The notes: generated by a model not told the origin, from the sequence alone. DNA of 59,488 nucleotides from an uncultured Lachnospiraceae bacterium (GCA_910580195.1 CAJTWA010000029.1:1-59488), one strand, 5' to 3'. Shown: positions 22,043 through 32,188, numbered from the stretch's first letter. Numbers and translations are program-made.

Positions 22043-24181
22043 CTAAAATAATGTATTAACATCCAGGATCAATGCCACTTCGCCATCTCCGAGGACGGTC
22101 GCGCCGCTGATAATCTTGGTGCTGTTGCTAATGTATTTGCCTAAGGACTTGATAACGATTTCCTGCTGGCCGTTGAGTTCATCTACGATAAGCCCGGCAA
22201 ATTTATCGCCCTTGCGGACAATAATCACGGTAAGGCTCTCTTTTTCCGCATCTACCGGCTCGCAGTCCAGTAACTGGTCCAGGCGGATTAAAGGCACTAC
22301 CATGCCGCGGATATGTATGACTTCTTTTGCTTGGACAAATTTAATCTCATCTGCCATAATTTCCTCGATGGTTTCAATGGAACCTAAGGAAATCGCATAT
22401 TTTTCATTCCGGACCTCTACCATGAGGGCTTGGATAATTGCCAGTGTCAATGGCAGGCGCACCGTGAACTTGGAGCCTTCCCCAAGGACGCTCTTTACCT
22501 CCACGTCGCCGCCCAATGCTTCGATATTGGATTTTACCACGTCCAAGCCAACGCCGCGGCCGGACACGTCGGAAATCTGCTTTGCCATGGAAAAGCTGGG
22601 CATGAACAGGAAATCAATGATTTCTTTCTGGCTTAATGCCGCCCCCTGCTCTGGGGTAATCAGCCCCCGCTCAATGGCCTTATTTTTCACGTTCTCTGTG
22701 TCAATCCCGTTCCCGTCGTCGCTGACTTCAATAATGACGTTGTTCCCTTCCTGAAATGCATTCAGGTGGATGGAGCCCGTTTCCGGCTTGCCCCGTTTCT
22801 TACGGAGTTCTGCATTTTCAAGGCCATGGTCCGCAGAATTGCGCAGCAAATGCTGCAAGGGGTCGCCAATCTGGTCTACCACAGTCCGGTCCAGCTCCGT
22901 GTCTTCCCCTGTCATGTACAGTTCCATTTTCTTATCCAGCTTTTTGGAAAGGTCGCGTATCATCCGGGGGAACTTCTGCACGACGCTCTCAATGGGCACC
23001 ATGCGGACTTTCATGACAGACTCATGGAGCCCTGTGGTAATCCGCTCTAAATATTCAATCTGCTCATGGAAGGCCTGTGAATTGGAACCCATGCCGCCGT
23101 CAGAGGTGGACCCGATGGAAACTAAGGAGTTCTTGGCAATAATCAGCTCGCTGACTTGGTTCATCAATGCATCCAGCTTCTCAATGTCCACACGGACCGT
23201 CCGGTTCGTCACCGGCTTGCCGCCGTTCTGCTTCTTATTGGCCTGTGCCTGCGCTTGGGGCTGCTTTGCCTGCGGGGCCGCCTGTGCCTGTACTGCGACT
23301 GCGTTTTCTTCCCGCTGGGCTTTCTCTGCTTCCCTTGCTGCGGCTGCCTCCTCTTCTTCCTTCTTGGCTGCGGCTGCCGTCAGCTCTTTATAAAGGACTT
23401 TTTCCCCTACCACTTCCTCAATCTCGGAAACTGCCTTGGAAACTTCTATGATCCTATCCAGCTCTGCTTCACTGGCTACGTAAAAGCTGAAATCAAAGCC
23501 GAACTTCTCATCTTCAATGTCTTGGGAGCTGGGGTTATATACGACAATATTCCCAAAATCCTCCACTGCCTTAAATACAAGGAATGCCCGGGCTGCTTTC
23601 AGGAGGCAGTCCTCCTGGATATATACGGTCATGCCATAAAGCTTCATGCCCTTCTCTTCGGATTCCCGCAGCTCTTCCTTTTCCTTCTCGGATAAGTCCA
23701 TGTCATGGTATTTCCGCTGGAACCTGCCGTCGGAAGGCTCTTTCGGCTTTTCTTCCTTCTCCGCCGGCTTTTCTGCTGGCTGGGGGCTGCTGCCGGTCCC
23801 TGCTGCCAAAATATCGTTCAGTTCCTGGATAATTGCCTCATTATCATCTGTGCCCTCGTCAGAACTTTCCTTTACGTTTTCCAGATACGCGTCAATGGCA
23901 TCCAAGCACTGGAACAGCACATCCACTAAGCCGCTGGTAACATTCATGTTGCCGCTGCGGACTTCTTGGAATACATTCTCCATGTCATGGGTCAGCCGCT
24001 GCATCCGCTTAAAGCCCATGGTCCCTGCCATCCCTTTTAAGGAGTGGGCTGCCCGGAAAATCTCGTTGATGGTATCCATATTCTCCGGGTCTTTCTCAAG
24101 GCTCATAATGCAATCTGACAAGTTCTGCAAATGCCCATTTGTTTCATCAATAAAAATTTCAAGGTATTGGCTTACATCCAT
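22043..24181 (-). CDS. cheA: Chemotaxis histidine kinase CheA
   Basis: A 712-residue kinase. The HPt domain carries His46 in RAAHSLKGMAGTMGF. A CheY-binding P2-type domain (about residues 180-270) is followed by an Ala/Gln-rich linker (AVQAQAAPQAKQPQAQAQAN). The dimerisation/ATP-binding core follows with HLLRNSADHGLEN (N-box), SDDGNGID (G1) and SGRGVGLDVVKS (G2). A CheW-like C-terminal domain comes last. It phosphorylates CheY and CheB. The ATG at 24181 lies directly after the cheB stop. Confidence 0.97.
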   Translation of the reverse strand: MDVSQYLEIFIDETNGHLQNLSDCIMSLEKDPENMDTINEIFRAAHSLKGMAGTMGFKRMQRLTHDMENVFQEVRSGNMNVTSGLVDVLFQCLDAIDAYLENVKESSDEGTDDNEAIIQELNDILAAGTGSSPQPAEKPAEKEEKPKEPSDGRFQRKYHDMDLSEKEKEELRESEEKGMKLYGMTVYIQEDCLLKAARAFLVFKAVEDFGNIVVYNPSSQDIEDEKFGFDFSFYVASEAELDRIIEVSKAVSEIEEVVGEKVLYKELTAAAAKKEEEEAAAAREAEKAQREENAVAVQAQAAPQAKQPQAQAQANKKQNGGKPVTNRTVRVDIEKLDALMNQVSELIIAKNSLVSIGSTSDGGMGSNSQAFHEQIEYLERITTGLHESVMKVRMVPIESVVQKFPRMIRDLSKKLDKKMELYMTGEDTELDRTVVDQIGDPLQHLLRNSADHGLENAELRKKRGKPETGSIHLNAFQEGNNVIIEVSDDGNGIDTENVKNKAIERGLITPEQGAALSQKEIIDFLFMPSFSMAKQISDVSGRGVGLDVVKSNIEALGGDVEVKSVLGEGSKFTVRLPLTLAIIQALMVEVRNEKYAISLGSIETIEEIMADEIKFVQAKEVIHIRGMVVPLIRLDQLLDCEPVDAEKESLTVIIVRKGDKFAGLIVDELNGQQEIVIKSLGKYISNSTKIISGATVLGDGEVALILDVNTLF

Positions 24182-24182
24182 A

Positions 24183-25262
24183 CTACTGTACCCCCACATT
24201 CTTTATTATCGTTTGTGCAACTTCTGTCAAGGGAACTACTTCGTCTACAGCGCCAGCCTCGGCAATTGCCTTCGGCATCCCATATACCACGCAGGACTGT
24301 GCATCCTGTGCAATCACATGGATTTTCTTCCTCTGCTTCAGGGAAAGGATCCCTCCTGTCCCATCTGCGCCCATCCCGGTAAGCACCACGCAGATAATCT
24401 CGTCATACCCGCTGGTGCGCAACGACTCATATGTCACATTGGCACAGGGGCGCAGCCCCCCAATTGCTGGGGCATCGTTTAGGCGGACAACATGCCTGCC
24501 GTCCGGCCGCCTCTGGATTTCCATGTGTTTCCCGCCGGGGGCTACATAGACGCAGCCTTTCTCCAGCGCGTCACCGTCTGCCGCCTCCTTCACGGTAATC
24601 TTGCTGACTTCGTTCAGCCGGTCAGCCATGGACTTGGTGAACCCCACCGGCATATGCTGGACTAATACCATGGGGGCGTCCATATTGGCCGGGAGGTAGG
24701 GGATGACGCTCTGGAGCGCCTTCGGCCCTCCTGTAGAACATGCAAGGGCAACCAAAAGGTTCCTGCCGCCCTTCCCCGCTGGCCGCTTCGGCGGCTGGAT
24801 AGGCTTCACTGCTGCTGGCTTCGCTGCCGGCCTGCTGGGGCTAAGGATATTCTTGGCATTGTCCGAACGGACAACTGCCTTAAGGACCCGAAGCAGGCTG
24901 CCCTTGAAGTCCTCGCCCTTTGCCTCAATGATATTGCCGGGCTTAGTGACAAAATCAATGGCGCCTAATTCCATAGCGCGGATGGTGACATCTGCATCCT
25001 TGACGGTCAGGGTACTTACCATGATGATGGTGGCTTTTATATTTTCCTGCTGTAATTTTCCCAGTAATTCCAAGCCGTCCATCCGGGGCATATTCACATC
25101 AAGTACTACCGCGTCATAGCTGGTTTTCTTTAATCTTTCATATGCTTCAAGGCCATCCTTACAGACATCCGTTGCCTGAAATGTACTATCTGTGTTGATT
25201 ATATCACAAATAAGCCTTCTCATAAGTGCAGAATCATCAACTACTAAAATATTTTTTTTCAT
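24183..25262 (-). CDS. cheB: Receptor methylesterase/deamidase CheB
   Basis: A 359-residue protein. The receiver domain has the acidic pocket at Asp9-Asp10 and phospho-acceptor Asp55 in VVLDVNMPRMDG. A Pro/Ala/Lys linker follows, then the esterase domain with Ser in ACSTGGPKAL, His in VLVQHMPVGFTKSM and Asp in LTGMGADGTGG. It removes methyl groups from receptors after phosphorylation by CheA. The matching methyltransferase gene cheR is not in this window. Confidence 0.97.
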   Translation of the reverse strand: MKKNILVVDDSALMRRLICDIINTDSTFQATDVCKDGLEAYERLKKTSYDAVVLDVNMPRMDGLELLGKLQQENIKATIIMVSTLTVKDADVTIRAMELGAIDFVTKPGNIIEAKGEDFKGSLLRVLKAVVRSDNAKNILSPSRPAAKPAAVKPIQPPKRPAGKGGRNLLVALACSTGGPKALQSVIPYLPANMDAPMVLVQHMPVGFTKSMADRLNEVSKITVKEAADGDALEKGCVYVAPGGKHMEIQRRPDGRHVVRLNDAPAIGGLRPCANVTYESLRTSGYDEIICVVLTGMGADGTGGILSLKQRKKIHVIAQDAQSCVVYGMPKAIAEAGAVDEVVPLTEVAQTIIKNVGVQ

Positions 25263-25266
25263 AACA

Positions 25267-26007
25267 TCACCTTTTTTGTCTATTTATGCGTTCCTGCTCA
25301 AAAATATATTTAATAATAATTTCCCGCTCCTTTTGGTTCCTCATAAGGAAATTTGCGCGGTATTCATATTTTTTTTCCTTTTTCACAGCTTCTACCTTCT
25401 GGCAGAGGACGGTTTTCCCTACTGCCTCTAACAGGTAGTCCATGGATTTATTTTTCAGCCTGAGGGAAATGAAAAGGTACGCATCCTTATCCCCGGGCTG
25501 GTCCCCCACAAAGCGGATGCCCCCGCCGCTGATGTCCACTGCCACGGCATGTAAGGGCTTATCCTCCGGGAAGGCCAGCCTGTGGTGTTCCTTCAGCTCT
25601 GCCATGTCCCCAATCCCGGCCTCTTCCTCCGTAATGGCGAAATATTCCATGTCCATCACGCAGCCAAACCGGTAATATTCCCTCCGCTGGAATTTTTCCA
25701 AAGGGGTTTTTGGCTCCACAAGCACCACCGGCAAGTTCTCCCGCATATACCGGTCCTTCATATGGGCAGCGCAGCGGTACATCCCTGCCCGTGTATAAAA
25801 TACAAATTCCAGCCTGACGCCGCTGGGCGGTATGTCTGTTTTCCCCTCCCGCGTGGGTACGGATACTTCCAACAGCCCATCTTCCCGGATATCCTGCACC
25901 ATGCTGCAATACGCCGGGGGCAGTTCCCCCAGCATCCTCCCTTGCTCTAATTGCTGCATTACCCGGATTTCAACCTTATCCCCCGGCCTGATAATATTGG
26001 ACCCCAT
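25267..26007 (-). CDS. YcgR-like PilZ protein (c-di-GMP receptor)
   Basis: A 246-residue protein. The N-terminal YcgR-type domain (residues 1-100) is followed by a PilZ domain whose c-di-GMP-binding residues are present: the Arg cluster FQRREYYRF and VDISGGGIRF (D/N-x-S-x-x-G). The ATG at 26007 with GGAGG 5 bases upstream is preferred over a start seven codons earlier. Proteins of this type slow or bias flagellar rotation when c-di-GMP is high. Its location between flhG and cheB supports that role. Confidence 0.9.
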   Translation of the reverse strand: MGSNIIRPGDKVEIRVMQQLEQGRMLGELPPAYCSMVQDIREDGLLEVSVPTREGKTDIPPSGVRLEFVFYTRAGMYRCAAHMKDRYMRENLPVVLVEPKTPLEKFQRREYYRFGCVMDMEYFAITEEEAGIGDMAELKEHHRLAFPEDKPLHAVAVDISGGGIRFVGDQPGDKDAYLFISLRLKNKSMDYLLEAVGKTVLCQKVEAVKKEKKYEYRANFLMRNQKEREIIIKYIFEQERINRQKR

Positions 26008-26060
26008 ACGAACCTCCATATATCCCATGCCCTGCCATTGGCTGGGCCAATATAAGTGAC

Positions 26061-26942
26061 TTAGCTTCTTCTGTAAATGAAACGCGAAAACAACTGCATA
26101 ATCCCTTTTTTCCCATGCAAAGGGACAACATTCCCTTCCAGCAGGTTGCAGGTCAAGGCTTCAAATGCCTTTGTGGCCTTGGACTCCGGGTACAGTATGC
26201 TCACTGGCTGCTGCTGGCGGATGGCCTTTTCCACTGCTATGTCTTGGGGAATCATGCCAAGGTATTCCAAGTCGCCTTTTAAAAATTGCCCTACCACGGC
26301 ATTCAGCTTCTCAAATACCCCGTCCCCCTCTTCTTCCGAAGCAACACGGTTAGAAATTACTTTTATTTTCGTCTGGGACTGGCGGAATTCCGGGTTCCGG
26401 TGCAGCGCCTTTAAAAGGGAATAGGCATCTGTCAGGGAACTTGGCTCCGGAGTAGCTAACAGGAGCACTTCCGGGCTTGCCATGACAAATTCCAGCACAT
26501 GGTCTGAAATCCCTGCCCCCGTGTCTATCAGCACAATGTCTGCCAGCTCATCTAATTCGTTTAAGTTGCGCACCAAGAACTTTAGCTGTTCCTTGGAGAG
26601 GTTGTTTACCCCCGTAATGCCGGAGCCGCCGGAAATAAACCCAATGTCAAGGGGCCCTGCGGTAATAATCTCCTGCACGGTTTTCCCCCGGTAAATCAAA
26701 TCACTTAAATTATATTTCGGGATGGCGCCAAACATGATTTCCACATTTGCAAGCCCTAGGTCCGCATCAAAAATAATTACTTTCTTCCCCTGCCGCTGCA
26801 TCTGGACGGCAAGGTTTACCACTACGTTTGACTTGCCTACGCCGCCTTTCCCGCTGGTGACAGTAAAAATGCGGGCCTTGCGCGCAGGTCTTTGGTTCTT
26901 TTTTACAATATTCCTCAATTGTTCTGCCTGGTCCATACTCAT
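26061..26942 (-). CDS. flhG: Flagellar-number regulator FlhG (YlxH/MinD-like ATPase)
   Basis: A 293-residue MinD-family ATPase with SGKGGVGKSNVVVNLAVQ (P-loop at residues 32-37), the FDADLGLANVEIMFG loop, and DIVLIDTGAGIS. The N-terminal DQAEQLRNIV segment resembles the FlhF-activating DQAxxLR motif of FlhG. It works with FlhF to set flagellar number and place. Its ATG overlaps the flhF stop (ATGA). Confidence 0.94.
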   Translation of the reverse strand: MSMDQAEQLRNIVKKNQRPARKARIFTVTSGKGGVGKSNVVVNLAVQMQRQGKKVIIFDADLGLANVEIMFGAIPKYNLSDLIYRGKTVQEIITAGPLDIGFISGGSGITGVNNLSKEQLKFLVRNLNELDELADIVLIDTGAGISDHVLEFVMASPEVLLLATPEPSSLTDAYSLLKALHRNPEFRQSQTKIKVISNRVASEEEGDGVFEKLNAVVGQFLKGDLEYLGMIPQDIAVEKAIRQQQPVSILYPESKATKAFEALTCNLLEGNVVPLHGKKGIMQLFSRFIYRRS

Positions 26943-28201
26943 TTTCCTCCAAGCAGAAGCTTTACAATTTTCTGTGTATCAAAGATTTCAATATCCTCGG
27001 GGACATTCTGCCCATACGTTGAATAAGACAGGTCTGCCCCAGTATAAAGCTTCATATTCAGTATATTCCCAAAACAACTGGTTTCATCTAACTTGGTAAA
27101 TATCAGCTTAAACTGGAAATTTTTCCTGTAAATGTCTGCAATGTCCAGCAAGTCACGGTATTTCGTGGTTGCGCTCAGCACAAGGTATACTTCCTTCTGA
27201 TATTCCCCCGGAACCTGGTCAATCAGTTCTTTTGTTTCATTCCTCTGTTCCTCATTTTTGTGGGAAAACCCAGCCGTGTCCACAAGGACAAGGTCGTACT
27301 CCTCTGACTTACGCAGTTCTTCGTTCAGTTCCTCCGAAGAATACACAATGTCCAGGGGGGTGTCCAAAATATTGGCATAGGTCCTAAGCTGCTCCGCTGC
27401 CGCAATGCGGTAGGTATCGGCAGTAAATAAGGCTACTTTCTTGCCTTTCTCCACTTTAAACCGGGATGCAATCTTTGCAATGGTCGTAGTTTTCCCTACC
27501 CCGGTAGGCCCGATAAAAAAGACTACCTTGGGCTTGCGCTCCGACAGCTCAATGGGCTGCGGCTGCCCGAACTTTAAGACCATTTTCTGGTAAATGCTGG
27601 ACAGGATCAGGTCTACGCTTGCCCCTCCTTTCATCACCTTCTCCACTTCGTCCATAATCTGGTTCACATACTTCTCATCTACTTCATTATCCAAAAGGAT
27701 GCTGTAAATCATTTTAATAAACTTGAAATTTTCATCTACCGGGGCTTCCTTGGGAAGTTCCTCCGGCTGCTGGGGCGCCAGCTTTTTCTCCAAAAGGGAC
27801 TGGAGGCTTTCTAATTTTTCTTCCAGATTATTCTCCAGCACATTTTCCTTTTTCTTTTCCTCCGGGCCTTTTGGGGGCATGGAGGACGCCCATGTATTCT
27901 CCACGGATGCAAACATTTCCTTCACTGGCTCTGGCTTTGGTATGGAAATCGGCTCGTCCGCCGCCATATTGATGTTCCCTGTTAAAGGGGGCAGCGGGGC
28001 TGGGGCTGGCACCCTTGCGGCTGGCTGCTCCGACTCCTCAACGGCTGCCGTCACCTCGAAGGTGGATGCCTTAAAGGAACGCAGAAGTCCCTTCGGCTTG
28101 ATTTCTTTTACATTCATAATCACCGTCTGGGGGCCGAATTCCTCCCGGGCCCTTGCAGTGGCTTCTTCTTCTGTCCTACCCTGAAATTTTTTGATTGTCA
28201 T
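26939..28201 (-). CDS. flhF: Flagellar placement GTPase FlhF
   Basis: A 420-residue SRP-type GTPase. The basic N-terminus (MTIKKFQGRTEEEATARARE) precedes a long Pro/Glu-rich linker and an N domain. The G domain starts VVFFIGPTGVGKTTTIAKIA (P-loop at 231-238) and continues with TADTYRIAAAEQLRTYA, DLVLVDTAG and FKLIFTKLDETSCFG. It recruits early flagellar components. The start overlaps the flhA stop by 4 bases. Confidence 0.95.
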   Translation of the reverse strand: MTIKKFQGRTEEEATARAREEFGPQTVIMNVKEIKPKGLLRSFKASTFEVTAAVEESEQPAARVPAPAPLPPLTGNINMAADEPISIPKPEPVKEMFASVENTWASSMPPKGPEEKKKENVLENNLEEKLESLQSLLEKKLAPQQPEELPKEAPVDENFKFIKMIYSILLDNEVDEKYVNQIMDEVEKVMKGGASVDLILSSIYQKMVLKFGQPQPIELSERKPKVVFFIGPTGVGKTTTIAKIASRFKVEKGKKVALFTADTYRIAAAEQLRTYANILDTPLDIVYSSEELNEELRKSEEYDLVLVDTAGFSHKNEEQRNETKELIDQVPGEYQKEVYLVLSATTKYRDLLDIADIYRKNFQFKLIFTKLDETSCFGNILNMKLYTGADLSYSTYGQNVPEDIEIFDTQKIVKLLLGGK

Positions 28202-30234
28202 GAAAGGCTCACCATCCCTACTGATTGTAATTCGATATTAGAGTCAACTTCATTGTAAGAAACCACAATTAAGTCCTTGAAATAATCCTCCGTCAGTTTC
28301 TTAAAATACATGCGCACAATGGGCGATGTAATGATAATGGCATTTTTCCCAAGGTTCTCCAGCTTCTGGATTTCCGTTTCCAAGGATGCCATGATTGCTT
28401 TCGTCTTTTCCGGGTCCAAGGTCAGGTATGCACCCTGCTCGGTCTGCTTTACGGAGCCCATGATGTCCTGCTCTACTTTGGGATCCAAGGTAATGACGCT
28501 TGTCACCTCGTTTGCAGGGAAATACTTGCTGGAAATGGCCCGCTTCAGGCTCTGCCTTGCATATTCCGTCAGCACGTCCGTATCCCGGGTAGTTGCCGCA
28601 TGGTCTGCCATGGTTTCAAAAATAGTAAGCAAATCCCGGATGGAAATGCCTTCCCGGAGCAAGTTCTGCAATACCTTCTGGACTTCGCCAATCCCTAAGA
28701 GCTTTGGCACCAGCTCGTCCACAAGGGTGGGGTTCGTTTCCTTGATATTGTTGACAAGGTTCTGGACATCCTGCCGGGACAGGAGCTCGTCAATATGCAG
28801 CCGGATGACTTCCGTCAAGTGGGTTGCAATAATGGAGGGCGGGTCTACTACCGTATACCCAAGGCTCTCCGCCCGCTCCCTCTGGCTCTCGGTAATCCAC
28901 AGGGCCGGCAGGTGGAAGGAGGGCTCAAAGGTTGGGATGCCGGAAATTTCCTCCTCCACAAACCCCGGGTTCATGGCCATATAGTGGTCAAAGAGGATTT
29001 CCCCTTCCGTCACTTGGATTCCCTTTATTTTAATAATATATTGGTTGGGGTTTAGCTGTATGTTGTCCCGGAGGCGGATAATGGGCACGACGGTACCAAG
29101 TTCCAAAGCAATCTGGCGCCGTATCATAACCACCCGGTCCAAAAGGTCCCCGCCTTGGTTGACGTCCGCAAGGGGGATAATCCCATAGCCAAATTCCAGC
29201 TCAATGGGGTCAACCTGCAGAAGGGACACCACATTCTCCGGCCGGCGGATCTCTTCGGCCTGTTCCTCGGCCATGTCCACTTCCTCCTCAATGGCCTCCA
29301 CCCCAAGGCTGGTTTCCATGCTCCGGCCGGCAGCCAGGAAAGCAATGCCCAAAGGAACGAACAGCCTCCAGTCCAAAGGCGTTGCAAGGCCTAAGAAAAT
29401 CAGCACTGCGCCTACGATATACAGCACTTTGGGAAGGCCGAACAGCTGATGGATTAAGGTATCCCCAAAATCTGCTTCCTTGGAAGCCTTAGTGACAAGG
29501 ATACCAGTCGCCAAGGAAATCAGCAGGGAGGGGATCTGGCTTACCAGTCCGTCGCCGATGGTAAGGATCCCGTACTGGTTCAGCGCATCCCCCACAGACA
29601 GGCCCTGCCTCGTCATGCCCATGGCAATCCCGCCTACCAAGTTAATGAGGGTGACTACAATCCCGACGGTCGCATCCCCCTTGACATACTTGGTAGCACC
29701 GTCCATGGCCCCAAAGAAGCTGGATTCCTGCTGTATCTTGTCACGCCGTTCCCGCGCCTGTTTCTCATTGATTGTCCCTGTGTTCAGGTCCGCATCAATT
29801 GCCATCTGTTTCCCGGGCATGGCGTCCAAGGTAAACCTTGCCGTTACTTCCGACACACGCTCGGAACCCTTATTGATTACGATTAACTGGATTAAAATCA
29901 TAACCACGAAGATAATGGCGCCGATAATAATGTCATTCCCGCCTACGAAGCTCCCGAACGTACGCACCACATTTCCCGGGTCACCGGTATACAGGATCAA
30001 ACGGGTAGAAGATACGTTCAGTGAGATACGGAAAATGGTGGTGAACAAAAGCAGGGTTGGAAAAAAGGACATATCCAGCACTTCTTTTACAAACAGGGCA
30101 TTCATCAATATCACCAATGCAATGGATATGTTAAATGCCAGCATGATATCCAATAATATAGCAGGGATTGGGACAATAAAGAATATAATCGCTGCCAGTA
30201 AATACAGGGCAATTCCTATATCCGCCTTCTTCAT
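28198..30234 (-). CDS. flhA: Flagellar export gate protein FlhA
   Basis: A 678-residue protein. The N-terminal half has about eight membrane segments and the conserved cytoplasmic loop RFTLDAMPGKQMAIDADLNT then EKQARERRDKIQQESSFFGA. The C-terminal half is the soluble cargo and chaperone-docking domain. It forms the nonameric ring of the type III export gate. Length is normal. AAAGGAG precedes the ATG. Confidence 0.98.
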   Translation of the reverse strand: MKKADIGIALYLLAAIIFFIVPIPAILLDIMLAFNISIALVILMNALFVKEVLDMSFFPTLLLFTTIFRISLNVSSTRLILYTGDPGNVVRTFGSFVGGNDIIIGAIIFVVMILIQLIVINKGSERVSEVTARFTLDAMPGKQMAIDADLNTGTINEKQARERRDKIQQESSFFGAMDGATKYVKGDATVGIVVTLINLVGGIAMGMTRQGLSVGDALNQYGILTIGDGLVSQIPSLLISLATGILVTKASKEADFGDTLIHQLFGLPKVLYIVGAVLIFLGLATPLDWRLFVPLGIAFLAAGRSMETSLGVEAIEEEVDMAEEQAEEIRRPENVVSLLQVDPIELEFGYGIIPLADVNQGGDLLDRVVMIRRQIALELGTVVPIIRLRDNIQLNPNQYIIKIKGIQVTEGEILFDHYMAMNPGFVEEEISGIPTFEPSFHLPALWITESQRERAESLGYTVVDPPSIIATHLTEVIRLHIDELLSRQDVQNLVNNIKETNPTLVDELVPKLLGIGEVQKVLQNLLREGISIRDLLTIFETMADHAATTRDTDVLTEYARQSLKRAISSKYFPANEVTSVITLDPKVEQDIMGSVKQTEQGAYLTLDPEKTKAIMASLETEIQKLENLGKNAIIITSPIVRMYFKKLTEDYFKDLIVVSYNEVDSNIELQSVGMVSLS

Positions 30235-30268
30235 GCTGCTTTCTCCTTTCGTCGCTGCTTACTGCAAA

Positions 30269-31405
30269 TTATCTATTTTCCTTCAGGCTGTAAACAAAGG
30301 CGAGCACCTCCGCCACTGCCTGATACAATTCCGGCGGGACTTCCTCGCCAACATCCACGTTGGCATAGAGCATCCGCGCCAGAGGCTTATTTTCCACAAT
30401 TTCTATCTGGTGTTCCTTCGCTGCCTCCCGGATTTTCATGGCAAGGTAATTTTCCCCTTTTGCCACGACAATGGGGGCAGAAAACTGGCTGGCGTCATAC
30501 CGGATTGCCACTGCATAATGGGTCGGGTTGGTAATGACTACATCTGCATTGGGCAAATCCTGCATCATGCGCCGCTGGGAAGCCTCCCGCATCTTGGAAC
30601 GCTGGCGTCCCTTGATTTCCGGGTTCCCTTCTGTATTTTTATATTCATCCTTGACTTCCTGCTTCGTCATCTTCATGTCTTCTTTAAATTTATGCTTCTG
30701 GTAAAACCAATCTGCAATCCCCACCAGCATGTACACAAGGCTGATGTTGAGCCCCGCGCTGATTACAATGTCCCCTACCAGCAGGATTACTTGCAGCAGC
30801 GGGATGTCGTACAGCAAAAACAGTTCATCCCGATGATCGCTGATGGCGCTGTAGGCCACATAGAGGATTAACCCAATCTTTGCAATGGACTTTACCAGTT
30901 CGAACATGGAGTCCTTGGAAAAAATCCGTTTGAACCCATTTAGTGGGTTCAGCTTGCTGAACTTGGGTTTCATGGGCTTGGTTGTCACCTTCCATCCCAC
31001 TTGCAGGATGTTGGACAGCAGGGCAACCAGAAAGCCAATTACCAATACCGGCGCTAAAATCTTTAAGATTGTCACAATCGTATTATTAATGACTAAGGTA
31101 GCCATGCGTATGGGCATCCCGCCAATGCTTTCATCAATAATATCAGGGATTTTCCTGTAATTTGCCGCAAAGTTATAGAATAAGTTCTCCCCAATATAGG
31201 AAATAAATATCTTTAAGATAAGGAACAGCGCAATCAGGCTGATGGCATAGTTCAGTTCCTGGCTCTTAGCTACCTGCCCTTCGTTCCTTGCATCTTGGAG
31301 CTTCTTGGAGGTGGCAGGCTCTGTCTTCTCCCCGCCGGCCCCTTCTTTTGCAAACCACTGGAGCTCATATTCCATAAAAAAGTAAGGCTTTTCTCTCAAT
31401 GTCAA
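30269..31405 (-). CDS. flhB: Export switch protein FlhB
   Basis: A 378-residue protein. After the LQWFAKEG..EKTEPAT start come four membrane spans and a cytoplasmic domain with the autocleavage site NPTH (about residues 293-296 in ITNPTHYAVAIRYD). Cleavage changes export from hook to filament substrates. The TTG at 31405 has AAGGA 5 bases before it and overlaps the fliR stop. A shorter start at the ATG in FFMEYELQWFA (31375) lacks a ribosome site but matches the usual family start. Confidence 0.96.
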   Translation of the reverse strand: MTLREKPYFFMEYELQWFAKEGAGGEKTEPATSKKLQDARNEGQVAKSQELNYAISLIALFLILKIFISYIGENLFYNFAANYRKIPDIIDESIGGMPIRMATLVINNTIVTILKILAPVLVIGFLVALLSNILQVGWKVTTKPMKPKFSKLNPLNGFKRIFSKDSMFELVKSIAKIGLILYVAYSAISDHRDELFLLYDIPLLQVILLVGDIVISAGLNISLVYMLVGIADWFYQKHKFKEDMKMTKQEVKDEYKNTEGNPEIKGRQRSKMREASQRRMMQDLPNADVVITNPTHYAVAIRYDASQFSAPIVVAKGENYLAMKIREAAKEHQIEIVENKPLARMLYANVDVGEEVPPELYQAVAEVLAFVYSLKENR

Positions 31406-32184
31406 TACATTCCTTCAATTACGGAAACAATCATTTTCCGCATTTCTCTAAAAATCATATTTGCAACATCGGGGAGCAGTACGATGGTTAAAAATATAAT
31501 GGAAAACCCAATCAGGATTTTCAGCTGCATCCCCACGGCAAACATGTTCATCTGGGGGGCAACCTTTGCCATAATCCCCAAAATGCAGTTCAATATCATG
31601 CTGGTTGCAAAAATCGGCAGGACAATCCGAAACCCCAATACCATCAGGTCCGTAATGAACATCACCATGGTCCCCATCAGGTGCTCCCAGTCAAAAACTG
31701 CCCCATTGACAGGGATCAGCTGGTATGTATCAATGAGCGCCCGCAGGATATAATGGTGCATGTCCGTAATGACAAGCAGCAGCATGATAAAATAATTGTA
31801 CATGGTCCCAGTCAGGCCGGACTGGGTGTTTGTGGTAGGGTCGTAAATATTTGCCATGGCAAGGCCGATTTCCATGTCTATGACTTTGCCTGAAAACACA
31901 ATAATGGAATTACAAATATTTGCTGCAAACCCGATGAGCAACCCTGTAATTCCTTCTCTCAGCACGATGATGGCAAATTCGATTACCCCAGAATATTCCA
32001 ATACCTCTTTCGGCAGCAGCACCTGATACAAAATCAGCGCAAGAAATGCCGAAAGCCCGACTTTTACCCGGTTCGGGACAGTGTTCATCCCAAAAAAAGG
32101 AGCAACAGAAACAAAGGACGCTACCCTTACCAATATCATCAGAAAATATTCAAATGTATATAACGAAAACCCATAATTTACCAT
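31402..32184 (-). CDS. fliR: Export gate protein FliR
   Basis: A 260-residue polytopic protein starting MVNYGFSLYTFEYFLMILVR, with VPNRVKVGLSAFLALILYQV and a C-terminal hydrophobic region. FliR joins FliP and FliQ in the core export gate. The ATG at 32184 gives the typical family N-terminus and leaves a 5-base gap after fliQ. A GTG four codons earlier would overlap fliQ by 8 bases. Neither has a strong ribosome site. Confidence 0.95.
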   Translation of the reverse strand: MVNYGFSLYTFEYFLMILVRVASFVSVAPFFGMNTVPNRVKVGLSAFLALILYQVLLPKEVLEYSGVIEFAIIVLREGITGLLIGFAANICNSIIVFSGKVIDMEIGLAMANIYDPTTNTQSGLTGTMYNYFIMLLLVITDMHHYILRALIDTYQLIPVNGAVFDWEHLMGTMVMFITDLMVLGFRIVLPIFATSMILNCILGIMAKVAPQMNMFAVGMQLKILIGFSIIFLTIVLLPDVANMIFREMRKMIVSVIEGMY

Positions 32185-32188
32185 ACTG

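Noticed and set aside
29480..30871. Plus-strand open frame of 463 codons
   Set aside because: Antisense shadow of flhA and flhB; those genes have clear family motifs on the minus strand.
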